Below, piece by piece: positions 45,450-55,800 of a stretch of 64,000 nt of DNA. Location of the stretch: assembly GCA_000733355.1 (NCBI GenBank), contig JNVV01000001.1, positions 3,987,356 through 4,051,355 of the forward strand. Direction: 5' to 3'. Origin of the DNA: Falciphora oryzae (lineage: Eukaryota > Ascomycota > Sordariomycetes > Magnaporthales > Magnaporthaceae). The notes under the pieces are model-generated. The model made no database searches and had not been told where the DNA came from. It saw nothing but the letters and a program-made list of their open reading frames with translations. A program made the position numbers and the translations under genes. Each line of letters starts with the position of its first letter. The first letter of the stretch is position 1.

Positions 45450-45722
45450 GGAGACTTAATACAAAACAACACATTCATCGCAGTCTATATGGATGACGTG
45501 TTGATCTTGGGACTATTTACAAACGAGATGTGGAAGACCAAACGATAATTGGGCAACAAAAGACTCAACGTGACAGATCTAGGGCCATGCAAATACTACC
45601 GAGGGATGACTAACCGCAGGCGAGGTCAACAAAAGCCCTTCGCCTTGTCCAGCAAGTATACACCGAGAAGGTGTCAAGGACGTCGACACGTGGGAATGCA
45701 AACCGGTCGCAACGCCTATGTA
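45450..45722 (+). mobile_element. Ty1/copia retrotransposon pol fragment, degraded
   Basis: Translated fragments follow the copia reverse transcriptase order: FIAVYMDDVLILG (catalytic YxDD, near 45474-45512), then LNVTDLGPCKYYRGM (to about 45608), then ALRLVQQVYTEK, then VKDVDTWECKPVATPM (ending 45720). The first two pieces share a frame broken by a TAA at 45546-45548; the third and fourth are each in another frame, so at least one stop and two frameshifts are present. No LTRs, gag, integrase or RNase H were found nearby. It ends at a GTACCTAGGTAC palindrome. This is a dead relic of about 270 bases. Confidence 0.75.
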
Positions 45723-46222
45723 CCTAGGTACCTACTTAGCGCTGAGGCCGCGCTATATTTGGAGAAGGATTGCGGGAGCCTGCTCAAGCGGGCGCGCGAT
45801 TAGCGGGGGCCGGTGGTCCAGGCCGGGGCCTCCAGCTTCGGCCGCGCAGCAGCCAGCTGCATCCGCCCTGCCAAGCGGGCCCGCAGTAAGCAGGCTCAGC
45901 GGCCCCCCGCATATGCCGGCAGCACTCAAGTGTGAGAATAGCACGGCCACCACCGGGTATTTTCAGGCTGCACCCGATTGCTGCGCCGCAGCCGTCTCGT
46001 TGATGTGCTCCGGGAGTATATAAGGCGTGCAGCTCCCCGACATCGTCGACGCTGAACTTCGTTCTTCTTCCATCTTCCTGTCACGAACCCTACTCCAGCG
46101 TTTGTCCGCGCAGCAAGACAGCCCACTTGACTCGCTCCAACCCAATTCCCATCGACGTCACCACCTGCCTCAACCGCTCAGCGACAACAGGTTCGTCGCC
46201 TTGCGAACAACGAAAATACAAA
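45723..46222. other. intergenic, promoter of the acidic protein gene
   Basis: 500 bases between the retrotransposon relic and the next start codon, including a TATA box at 46017 and a CT-rich leader. Confidence 0.5.
46017..46024 (+). promoter_or_regulatory. TATA box
   Basis: TATATAAG, about 205 bases upstream of the ATG at 46223. Confidence 0.55.
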
Positions 46223-46837
46223 ATGCCACACAGCAACAAGAACCTCGTCGAGGAGTCGGGCTCGGACTCGGAGCTGGAGCTCCCTCCCACGGAGCCCTCG
46301 TCCCCCAAACCCCCCGCGGAGGAGGAACCGACGGGCCCGCCGCCAACCGAGGAGGAGATCAGGGAATTCTACAAGCCCGTGTACGACCGCGCCAAAGAGA
46401 AGAGGATCCACGACATGAAGGCGCCGCTCACGGCATCCTGGGGCGTGGAGATCACCGACGCGGACGTGGAAAAGCTCAAGGCCGGGTTCAAGTCGCGCTC
46501 CATGGACGACAAATGGGACCTGCTGGTCGAGGACCCAGATTCCAGGGGCGACGGCAGCTGGTCCCTCCACATCATCCGGAACTGGCAGTACGACGATTGC
46601 TACGTCCTCCACATCGTCCCCAGCAAGCCGGTGGACGGCAAAGCCGCGACCGGTGCAAAGATTGAGAGTATCACCTGGGAGGGTGACATGTCGAGGCTGC
46701 AGCCGCCCGAGGAGCAGGCCAAAATAGAGGCCGTTCTTATTGCCAGGGGCTGGCTCGGCGCCGAATTGGCGAGCCTTCCAGAGTATTCGTGGGATTTGAT
46801 GTGGAAGAATTACAAGAAGCTGGACGTCGTCGAGTAG
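46223..46837 (+). CDS. acidic protein of unknown function
   Basis: Single exon, 204 aa from the ATG at 46223 (AAAATACAAAATGCC context); upstream codons are open for 32 more residues but look like leader. Residues 1-50 are acidic, Ser- and Pro-rich. The remainder looks folded: IREFYKPVYDRAKEKR, then TASWGVEITDADVEKLKAGF, and a beta-rich, aromatic core with SWSLHIIRNWQYDDCYVLHI and SITWEGDM. It ends with WLGAELASLPEYSWDLMWKN. No signal peptide, membrane segment or known motif. The coding character (balanced composition, good frame, TATA box and leader) makes a real gene likely, but I cannot name its family. Confidence 0.7.
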   Translation: MPHSNKNLVEESGSDSELELPPTEPSSPKPPAEEEPTGPPPTEEEIREFYKPVYDRAKEKRIHDMKAPLTASWGVEITDADVEKLKAGFKSRSMDDKWDLLVEDPDSRGDGSWSLHIIRNWQYDDCYVLHIVPSKPVDGKAATGAKIESITWEGDMSRLQPPEEQAKIEAVLIARGWLGAELASLPEYSWDLMWKNYKKLDVVE

Positions 46838-47252
46838 ATTGCCGGGTTTGGGGAACCTTTTCTCTCTGCGGCGGACACGGCGAACAACAAGGCAGTACTT
46901 AGCTGGGTGACTATTGAGAATCTTCGGTGTTGTATGAATATATATATTTTTTTTGCTGCTTTTTTATCACGAATGTTGCAAAGTATTGCAGTGGCTCATT
47001 CACTTTTTTAGCGTAGGCTGTTGCGGAGCAACGTTCTGGTGCATGGGCGGCGGGGTTCAGGCTCCCACGTCAGCTGAGTCCGTGTAAATTCCCCTCCACC
47101 TTGCCGCGTCGACGTCGCGTCTTCTTTCGGACAATCACCGAGCCGTTTGCATCCTCATCAAGCAACGGGGAGCGGCAGCACAAGCCGTATGGATCTCGGT
47201 GCTCCTTAATTACAGCTTGGCATGAAGCCATTCCATCGTCACCAGCCATGCC
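46838..47252. other. intergenic interval
   Basis: 415 bases between two plus-strand genes; contains T runs near 46947 and presumably the Stn1 promoter. Confidence 0.6.
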
Positions 47253-48272
47253 ATGGCAAGTACTCCAGCGCATGAGATCTACCCCCAGTACTGCTTCCAC
47301 AAATCACCCACCATAACCGCATGGTGCCGCCTGCGCACCTCGGACATCGTGAAGCTCTGGAGCCCCCCCGGCTTCGAGGGCCAGGATTTGTTTTTCTACA
47401 ATAACCATCCCATCAAGTGGGTGCGCATAGCCGGCGTCGTCGTCGCCGTCGATGAATACACCGTCGACAAGTCCTCAGTCAGGCGCGTCTACACAGTCGA
47501 CGACAGTAGCGGCATCAATATTGAGTGTGTCGCACAGTTGGCGGCCAAGCAGCCGCGACAGCTAGCTCTCGACGCTCCCTCGGCGGATTCTGCTACACAA
47601 CAGCGGCAGGAACAGCCGCAGCAACAGCAGCAGCCGCAGCAGAAAGACCCCCTCGACCTCGACGTTGGCCAGGTCGTAGAGATCCGGGGCGGCCTGAAAC
47701 TGTTCCGCACAAGATATGAGGCCCGGCTGCAGATCAATATCGAGAAGGTCAAACCCCTCCCGTCGACGCAGCATGAAGTCGACTTCTGGAAGGAGACGGC
47801 GAAGCTCCACGAGGAGACGCTGAGCCGTCCGTGGGTTCTGGAAGAGCGCGTGCTGCGCCGCTGCCGGCGCAAGGCCGAGGAGGACGAGCTGCGGGCCAAG
47901 AAGAAGAAGAGAACGGAAAAGGCCAGTGACCATGTCCCCAATGCTTCGGTTTCTTCGACCCGCGAGGGCGTCAAGAAAGCCTCTGGCAGCAAAGATGGTG
48001 ATGGCATCTATCACACGCGCAAACCCGCTGTCCCGGTCGCCGGCAGCGCCGTCCCGCGGATCATCAAAGGCCTGGAGAGGAAGCCAGGAGTTAAACACGC
48101 TTCTAGCAGCAGCTTAGGCGATGGCCTCCATCGCAGGCATAATAACCCCGTTGTCGTCCCAGCCGCCGACAGCGCGGTTCCAAAGCTTCTCACAGGCCTG
48201 GAGAGAAAGCAGCGGCACCCGAAAGCGGAACAGGCGGCGAATCTGGAAGGGCGTCCCATGTCGCGCGCTTGA
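47253..48272 (+). CDS. STN1: telomere-capping CST complex subunit Stn1 (OB-fold protein)
   Basis: Single exon, 339 aa. Stn1 acts with Ten1 (and Cdc13 or Ctc1) on the telomeric single-stranded overhang and helps lagging-strand fill-in. The first 60 residues carry the fungal Stn1 signature: YPQYCFHKSPTITAWCRLRT, then FFYNNHPIKWVRIAGVVVAV, and RRVYTVDDSSGINIECVAQL (strands of the OB fold). A Gln-rich insertion (about 114-131) interrupts the OB fold, which resumes at LDLDVGQVVEIRGGLKLFRT and ARLQINIEKVKPL. A basic helical stretch follows (LRRCRRKAEEDELRAKKKKR). The C-terminal part has a 40-residue imperfect tandem duplication starting at about residues 243 and 283. No C-terminal winged-helix domain is visible, as in fission-yeast-type short Stn1. 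Confidence 0.85.
   Translation: MASTPAHEIYPQYCFHKSPTITAWCRLRTSDIVKLWSPPGFEGQDLFFYNNHPIKWVRIAGVVVAVDEYTVDKSSVRRVYTVDDSSGINIECVAQLAAKQPRQLALDAPSADSATQQRQEQPQQQQQPQQKDPLDLDVGQVVEIRGGLKLFRTRYEARLQINIEKVKPLPSTQHEVDFWKETAKLHEETLSRPWVLEERVLRRCRRKAEEDELRAKKKKRTEKASDHVPNASVSSTREGVKKASGSKDGDGIYHTRKPAVPVAGSAVPRIIKGLERKPGVKHASSSSLGDGLHRRHNNPVVVPAADSAVPKLLTGLERKQRHPKAEQAANLEGRPMSRA
47979..48220 (+). repeat. 120-bp imperfect tandem duplication within STN1
   Basis: Two adjacent 120-base units begin at 47979 and 48099. Both encode Ala-Ser-x-Ser, Gly-Asp-Gly, a Pro-Val-x-Pro-Ala/Val segment, SAVP and GLERK, in the same order and spacing. Confidence 0.75.
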
Positions 48273-49722
48273 CCGTTGAGGTCGTGTTTAGGGAGGAGGG
48301 CCTGGTTCGGTACAGACACTGCAGGGTCAGCAGATATCAGGTCATTGATAATACCTACCTTGACATGTCTTGCGATTATTTTTATGCCAGCCTTCCCCTG
48401 CCTATCGTGTCGTGCCACTCCCTGCCTTGGCTTGTGCTGGCACAAATCCGTCTCCCTTGATTTTTATCTTGCAATCTGCACATTTACAGAGACATCACCC
48501 GCCCACTCCAATTACTGGGCATTTTTGATTTTCAGAAAAACCAAACGCAGGATTTCCCTCTGCTCTTTTTCATGCTGTCGGGTCAAATTGCAGCATAGGA
48601 GATCCCAGTTGGGCCCTGGTGAGGATTACGTCTCCCCGTGTGGGGCTTCCAAGCCTTATTTCGTCACCGCTTGTGAGAGGTCAACGGAACCACAGCCGAC
48701 CTTAGTTTTGAGAATCCAATACTTGAATCCAACAGTTGGAGGTTGTTCTTTCTTGGACGGCTGCTGCTACGCTCAATTTTCAACCACCTGAAGCAATCGC
48801 TCACACAATTTCAAGACCTGTCCCCACGCTTTCAACGACGGGGATTCCTTCCGTCTCGTTGCCATTGGCCCAGCGCCACTCCCGAAGTGGAAAGCCCGCT
48901 GTCCCTTCCTTCTCGTCACGGAGTTGACGACCAGGCCGCTCTCGCCCCTGAATTGAACTGACCACGAATTGGTCACGCATCCCTCCTGCTGTGTTTGGAA
49001 GACTGCGAAGAAAGGGACGGCGAATTTCGGGCTGGAGGAATTCCCAGAACACAAACCTGAACCTCGATCCATCTCCCGTCGTCAGACACTCTCCAACTTT
49101 GGTCGTCACCAAAGCCACACCTAGACCCTCATTCTAATATTCGTCGCCCTAAAGAATCTCCTGTTTTCTTACTCGGTATAAATTTCAATCGCATTCCTTT
49201 GCAGCCCCTATCAGTCTCACACCTCCTAGCCACCCTTGGCATCCCTCCCGTCTTCTAGTTTCCAATCACCTAGCCCTGCTTGGCTTGACTCTGTCTTGGA
49301 ACCTCTGCATTCCAGATTCAACAGGTATTGACCTCCCCCGCCTCTGCCATCACCGTTGCCGTCCCAGCCACGGGTCCCACGGCTCGAGCGAGCTTGTGGT
49401 GCCGAAACCTTTGGCCTGGGTAGCTGCCGCTTCATGCCAGCCCGCCGGCAGACATGTTTCAGTGCCTCACCAGGCGACCAGCGACCGCCGAATCCCTCGA
49501 TATATCTATCAGCCCTTCGCAGTCATGTCTGTTCCCAGGTCGATGTACGGGGCTGCGCAGCCTCCCTGCTTTTCGAGAGACTCTGCCCCCTTTTTCGTCG
49601 TCGAGTGTGCTTTTAAGTTTGAGCCTCCTAAGCCTCACAACAGCCTCTTCCCCCGCGCTCCCAGATTCGAAACCCCTGTTTTATGTGCCCCAAAGACACT
49701 TGGGCTTCATGATACTGACAAG
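48273..49722. other. intergenic and leader of the GH81 gene
   Basis: 1.45 kb. TATAAATT at 49177-49184 is a TATA candidate. From 49285 the glucanase frame is open without a stop, but the composition is leader-like. No other gene supported. Confidence 0.5.
49177..49184 (+). promoter_or_regulatory. TATA-like element for the GH81 gene
   Basis: TATAAATT, followed by CT-rich leader sequence; about 545 bases before the assigned ATG at 49723, so it implies a long 5' untranslated region or an earlier start. Confidence 0.35.
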
Positions 49723-52700
49723 ATGCTGTGGTACACCGGGCTAATTTTGCTACAGGCGGCTAGCTGCTCGGCTGAACCGGTCCTCAACCACCGAGGCCAC
49801 CACCGACATCGACACCTGGCGCGAGGCACTCCTCCTGAATACACAAGCCCCGATCCGGTCGACTTGCTTTCAAGCACAGCTCCTTCGGCACAACCCTTAG
49901 AAACAGTTTTACCGGCTCATATCACAACCCTCGGCAAGAGCACCAGGAGCAGCTCTCTTGACACCTCCCTGCCGACATCCACCGTCCCCGTGATAACGAG
50001 GCTCGTCGAGGCCGGAATCGAGCAGATCGCGCTCAATCCCACCCCTGGGCCTCCGCCTGGAGCGTCTGGCACCATCATCACCACCCTGAACACCACCGGC
50101 CAGGCCACACAGCCTCGCCTCCTGCCCCCCGTACTAACAACAGAATCCACCATGGTCTTCTTCTGGAATCAGTCCTCACAACAGCCTGTCAATCGGATCG
50201 GATCCGAACCTGAGCCAGAGTCTGGATCCCCTGAGAGCCAGTCTGACCTTGGATCTCTATCCCTTGACTCTGAGTCCCAGTTTGAAGATGCCGAATCTGA
50301 ACCTGGGTTCAGCCCTGTGATATCCTTTACTGCTGAAAGGATGGCAACATCAAACATCTTCGCCCAGCCCATCTCTGGAGGTGCGGCGCCACCGGCCTTT
50401 TTCAAGCGGCGCCAGGATCACCCGGTGCCACGAACCGGCATTGCCTCACCAACTCCGCTCGCCACCAACAAGTTCTACAGCAACCTTTACCTTGGAGGTC
50501 TGAGGAGCCCGGCCTATCTCCACCCTTATGCTGTTCACTGGGTCAAGGGGCAAGGAGTGTCCAAGAGCTGGGGCTTGTCAATCTCGCATGTTGAGGCCTC
50601 CCAGAGGGTATTTGGGCCTAAGGAACCCACGACCGGGGCCTCCAAGTTCTTCATGAACCCCATACACATCGAGTCCATCATTCTCTCGGCCACCGATCTA
50701 GGCGGAACAACTGCCCTGACAATGGCACAGATGACGGCATTCAGCGCCATGGCAGAGCTGCGGCCTAACAGTCGGGCGCTGCCCTCGGTTCGGCTCCCTC
50801 TGCTGCAGGGCTCTGCCTTCATCACCGGAATATATCAGGGCTCTATCCCCGTGATAGGCACTGGCGTTCACTTCAGGAGCATTACTCGTGCTCTAACGGC
50901 GCCAAAGCCTGGGGTTGTCAAGTTCAAGATAGTCCTCGAGAACGGTGTCACGTGGCTGTTGTACGCCAGGAACACGGCTGGCTCTCCCCTGGATCTCCAG
51001 ATTCGCAACAGTAAGATGGCGGTATCGAAGAACGCTTTCCACGGCACGATCCAGATCGCCAAAGACCCCGGCCGTAGAGAGGCCATCTACGACCAAGCCT
51101 GTGGCGCCTATGCCACCTCCACCGAGCTGTCAGGGACAGTTAGGGGCACGGTGGGGTCATATACGCTCACGTTCAACAAGCAGGGCATGACGTCCTCGCC
51201 GCTGCTCATGTTCGCGCTACCGCACATGGTCGCGTCGTTTAACAGCGCGACGGCACGGGGCGTTACCTCGCTCCGGCTCCAAACGACAACAAAGGGGATC
51301 GCGGTGGGTGTGCTGGGTGACTCGTGGACCATGGAAGAGAAGAATCTGCCCACGAACATGGGCTTCCTCCCGTGGCTTCCTAGCAAGGGCACACTCGCTA
51401 TTTCTTCCAAGGCCAAGGCAGCGATCCTCCCAATCGCTCGGAGTGAGATCGCTCAGGACATGTCGGCACAGTCAAACCTCGACTCCATGTACTTCAGCGG
51501 GAAGGTGAGACCTGTCTTCTTTAGTCAACCCAATATCATCCAGCACTCAAAAGAGGTGTCGGGTGGCTGACACACAAGGGGGCACTCTCGTTTCGCAGGC
51601 GCTCGCAAAGTTCGCCACGATATTGGTCGCTGTCAACGACATGCTAGGAGACAAACAGCTTGCTCAGACCGGGCTTGGGAAGCTCAAGGACGCGTATGCG
51701 CGGTTTGCCGAGAACAGGCAGAAATTTCCACTCTTCTACGAGTCGGCATGGGGCGGCGTGGTTTCGTCGGCCTCGTACGTGACAGGGAACGCGGGTATGG
51801 ACTTCGGCAACACGTACTACAACGACCACCACTTCCACTATGGCTACTTTGTCTACACGGCGGCCGTTATCGCCAAGCTTGACAGGGCCTGGGGCGCTAA
51901 GAACCGTGACTTTGTCAACACGTTGGTGCGTGACTACGCGAACCCGAGCCCGGGAGATAAGTTCTTCCCGGTCTACCGCAACTTTGACTGGTTCCACGGC
52001 CACAGTTGGGCCCACGGTCTTTACGATACGCTGGACGGAAACGTGAGTGCCAATCCCCCCGCAGGTGTGGACGGGCAGTTTGGATGGCCCAGGGATGGGG
52101 ACGACTTTTCTGATAGCCCTTACTCGCGCGCTTCTAGGACCAAGAATCCAGCTCCGAAGACGCCATGTCTGCCTACGCCGTCAAGATGTGGGGATGGGCG
52201 ATCGGCGACCGTAACATGGAGGCGAGGTAAGTCTGCCTGCGTCATCTGTGGCAGTGTCTCTTTGAGAAATGACCCGCTGACGATTGACTGCTTGTTTGGG
52301 GCAACAGAGGCAACCTGCAGCTGGCGACGCTTGCGCGGTCGTTGAGGTACTACTACCTGTACACGAGCGACAACAATGTGCAGCCGGCCAACTTCATCGG
52401 CAACAAGGTGGCGGGGATCCTGTTTGAGAACAAGATCGACCACACGACCTTCTTTGGGAACAACATCGAGTACATACAGGGCATCCACATGATCCCGCTC
52501 ATGCCGTTCTCGCCGCTCTGCCGGAGCAATAAGTTTGTGGACGAGGAGTGGCAGGCGTACTTTAGCAAAGGGCGTATCGACTCGGTTGCCGGCGGCTGGA
52601 GGGGCATATTGATAGGAAACCTGGCCCACATCGACGCTAAGAGGGCATTTGGGTTCTTTTCGTCGAACAGCTTCGATACTAGGCACCTCGACGGCGGCGC

Positions 52701-52884
52701 GTCGAGGACATGGTACATGGCGTACTCTGCCGGTAAGTCATGCTTGTGTTTTGAGGCAGTTTGCTTGCGATGCTCTGCTATCTGCCTACCTACGTCTCTA
52801 CCTACCCCTCCCACCTTACAAAGCCCTCTGCATGTGCTGACTATTGATGATGCGAACTCTACCACAGCTCTTGGCGGGCTGTAG
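49723..52884 (+). CDS. secreted endo-1,3-beta-glucanase, glycoside hydrolase family 81
   Basis: It cleaves beta-1,3-glucan, typically in cell separation and wall turnover. Five exons: 49723-51504, 51599-52042, 52138-52226, 52308-52732 and 52868-52884 (2757 nt, 918 aa), with donors GTGAGA, GTGAGT, GTAAGT, GTAAGT. The chosen ATG gives a signal peptide (MLWYTGLILLQAASCSA); an in-frame extension to 49285 is possible. Residues about 18-215 are Ser/Thr/Pro- and Glu-rich, likely a glycosylated linker. The GH81 domain runs from TPLATNKFYSNLYLGG to the end. Visible catalytic-region motifs are YNDHHFHYGYF (Asp about 670), NFDWFHGHSWAHGLYD, and DQESSSEDA (Glu about 745 and 749), plus RTWYMAYSA near the end. 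The last exon encodes only the final six codons including the stop, giving the usual GGL-type terminus. Confidence 0.92.
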
Positions 52885-55800
52885 ACTTTTGGGGAGAGGG
52901 TTCGGACTGTGGCGCAGTCCCCGGGGTCTGATTCGGGTGAGATGGGATGATGAATCCGTCAAGAGATGACATTGCCCGATAGGTGGGTGAGGCACTTTTT
53001 CTTTTTTACGACACCAGAAAGATAGATAGATAGCAAGGAGGCGGTGTCATGACAACCTACCTGAACAACTCATGATGCATGCGTGGGGAAGTTCGTCTCC
53101 CGCCCCGAGTGCGGGAAATACATAAAGATGAAGCAGCCTTTTCAGAAGCTTACTCTGGCGGAGGAGTTCATTTCAACCGGGCCTGGTGTCGTCGGTCGTA
53201 ACCCCCTAAAGCAGCCCACTCCGGTAGACCTACCCCAAGAACGCCCCGGTTCTTGGCCCTTGAACCAGCCGATCAGAAGAAACACAGCCCGGCTCGGGGC
53301 ACAAGGGATCATCATCATCAGATCGATTATGGCGAGGATAACGGCGGACCCATCAGTCAAGCAAATGCCTAGCACAACAGCCGATACGGTATCGCGCTGT
53401 GACAGTGGAGTGCATGCAGGGGAGCCGGGTCTCGCGCGCGAGTCGACCGCCTGACAGATGGATGTGTCGTTGGGGAGTCGGGTTCGTTGGGGTCGGGGAG
53501 GCAACCAAGCTTTTCTTGCTTCCGCCAAGAGGCTGCCGTCGCTGGAGTGCTTGCTTTTTGTCGTTTGTGAGGCGGACAAAAAAAAAAAAAAAAAAATCCA
53601 CGCCCCCACTGGACTGGGAGACTGGGCGTTGCATCAGTTCACTCTGTCGATCTTGGGGCGGACAACGACCCTTTTTCTAAGTTTTCCGGTTCCCGAGAAG
53701 TTCGTGCTCGCTCCCTTCTTCTCCCTTGCTATTCCACCCCCCGAAAAGAGGCGCCGGTTTCATGCCGTGGCGCCCCCCAACGCTAGTTTGTTTGGTGGCG
53801 CTGTGAGATTTGCTCCATGAAATGAGGCAAGGAACAAGTTCAAAAACACGATCATAGAATAGTCAAAAGAAAAGAAAATACAAAATAGCGCCTTTTTTTC
53901 CTCTCTGTCAACCTTTCGACGTGGAAACAAGTTTCAAGGGGAGCTCGTGGGTTTGGGTGGGGCGTGTGGGACGCCCAGCAGGGGTCGGAGCTGTTGCCCG
54001 TTGACCCATCGATCCCTGCTCATATGTAATGTGCGTGCGGCAGCAGCCAGCAGGGAGGAGCACGGTAGCAAAACTCTCCACCACACGTGCGGAGGAAAAG
54101 GCCGCTAAAACGAAACATTTTGGCAGCCGGGGCTTGGCGCAGCTAATGTGTGGTGTTGTTGCAGGTTCGAGCGTGCGGTAGCAGCGACATTTTGATTTGA
54201 GGCTTTCTGCGCTAGCGGAAGCTTGCCTTGCACTGCCACGATTTTGCACGACGATGCAGGCTGGACGTGCCGCTGGTGCGACGTTTTTTCCGTCCGTGCT
54301 TCGAATTTTTGCCTGCTGTTCGCTCCAATCCGCAAAGTTCCTGGTCAAGCGAAACATGGAATTCCTACTTGCCGCATGCCATGGCCCGGGGGTGGGTTTT
54401 TCTTGGCCGGCGTCACGCTTGGCGCGCCGTGGGAATTTTATCTGGCCACCACTCCATCCAATGGGCTTGGGGAGAGAGAGAGGGAGAAGTCGGTGTGCAA
54501 AATGCCAACCAACAACGAACGGGTGAAGCTGTCCGGACAAAGGAGATGGGAAAACACGGTGTAAAGGGAGAGTCAGGAAGGGAGGGAGCAAGGAAAGCGC
54601 CAAGGTGAGGGAATTCAAGGGACACCCCGGAACGACCAATATGGAAAGAAAAGATACTCAAAAACCCAATTGCTACCTCCCATGTTCGTTCTGTCTGGCG
54701 GGAAAATAGCACGTGTCATGGGATTGGCTCGGGGAAGAGGGGGGACCGAGCGGACTGGGTGGCATCCATCCCATGGGACGAACGTCGGGCGACATTTCGA
54801 CGCCGCGCTTTTTTTTGCCCGGGGCGACGACGATGATGATTGCCGCGTTGCTAGGGGCAAAGCACATAAGAAAAAAGTCACAAGAAAAGGGCGGTGGTCC
54901 GCAATCCAGGGCCGCTGATTTGTGACATGTGTCCTGCGCCGGCCTCACATACGTGTGCAGACGTGCGTGCATGTTCAACGACTACCATCTATGTAAGCAA
55001 AAGCGGTAATACGTGCAGAGAGGTATCTGTGAGGGTGTGTACATGTGGTCAGTCCGAGATGCATGGAATCCGGGGCCCAACAACAAACCTCCCTCCTCGA
55101 TGGGGCAAGCGACAGAGCTTGACTGGTGCTTCGTCGTGATGGGAGGCCGCCCGCGCCAAGAGCGTTGGGTGGTCGTCTGGCCAGACGCCGCAAAGCCACG
55201 CTTGGCACGCCATACAAGGTGGGTTGGTCCCGTCTCCCGAACCAATCCCAGAGGGGCAGCATGGGCGGGTAAAAAAAATTCATTCACTGAGTCTCGCTAA
55301 TTCAATCCCGTCCCATCGGATGCGCGCACATTGCTCGTTTCTCTCTCTTTTCGATCTTGTCTCCGTTTGTTCTAAAGCAGGGATAGTGCTTGGGTTTGAT
55401 GGCAAGGAAGCTGGAATGCGGGGACCCGGTTCGGGTTCCAGAGATGGTTGCTGGCCGCCGCCCGGTGGTGTGTGTGCTGCTGTGTCGTGGCAAAACAAAA
55501 AAGGGGACGGAGGGAGGTTGCAGGCGGGAAAAAGGAGAAATTTTTGGCTCGTTTCGCGATCAGATTTTCGCTTGTTCCCTCTCCTTCCGCCTTTTTTCGC
55601 GAGTCCAAGCAACTTTCTCACACACTCTCTTACATACACAGCCACCGCTTCGTTCGAACTCTCTCTTGTCTCTCTTTTCATTTTGCTGTCGGATTGCTCG
55701 GGCTCGCGTGTACTCTGCATTGTACTTTTGCATTCTGAGAAGGAGCTGCGCTGCTTGTCGGGATAAGNNNNNNNNNNNNNNNNNNNNNNNNNNNNNNNNN

